Shown here: piece by piece, positions 37,616 to 37,623 of the stretch | How positions within the stretch are numbered: position 1 is the first letter of the stretch | Layout of the letters: each line of letters opens with the position of its first letter | Notes under the pieces: generated by a model | Seen by the model: the letters and a program-made list of their open reading frames with translations, nothing else | The model's database searches: none | Told to the model about the DNA's origin: nothing | Assembly: GCA_947041315.1 (NCBI GenBank) | Contig: CAMRDW010000009.1 | Span: forward strand, 1 to 37,623 | Length of the DNA stretch: 37,623 nt | Reading direction: 5' to 3' | Origin: an uncultured Enterovibrio sp. | GTDB taxonomy: Bacteria > Pseudomonadota > Gammaproteobacteria > Enterobacterales > Vibrionaceae | Translations under genes and position numbers: made by a program

Positions 37616-37623
37616 ATTTGGAA
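37569..37623 (+). CDS. sbcB: 5' end of exodeoxyribonuclease I, truncated by the window end
   Basis: MNNTEQATFYFIDYETFG matches the ExoI N-terminal TFxFxDYETFG motif; alternative in-frame ATG at 37560. Confidence 0.65.
   Translation, partial: MNNTEQATFYFIDYETFG

Overview
The window reads as a ~36.1 kb integrated prophage-like element (about 1436-37615) inserted in the 5' end of an exonuclease I (sbcB-like) gene. A perfect 47-bp direct repeat (1436-1482 / 37569-37615) marks attL/attR, and a tyrosine integrase (36209-37387, -) lies next to attR. The structural genes, nearly all on the minus strand, are mosaic: a lambda-type packaging/head module (Nu1-like and GpA terminase, gpW joiner, lambda-type portal, ClpP protease-capsid fusion) and a P2-type contractile tail (V, W, J, I, tail fibre, sheath FI, tube FII, E/E' with a T_TTT_TTT slippery site, tape measure, U, X, D). 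A second tyrosine integrase follows D with an ATGA overlap. The early/accessory region has a cro/cI switch, a ParA plus small RHH-like partition pair, a KAP P-loop NTPase with a winged-helix partner, and other cargo. The most notable feature is a set of type I-F-like CRISPR arrays with no cas genes in the window: a short variant array in the left chromosomal flank and two arrays inside the element (22 repeats including one degenerate, and 6 repeats), each with a related leader. A solitary divergent I-F-like repeat with a preserved hairpin (4423-4450) is a candidate RNA anti-CRISPR (Racr)-like or relic unit. All calls come from reading the sequence and the supplied ORF track; no database search was run.
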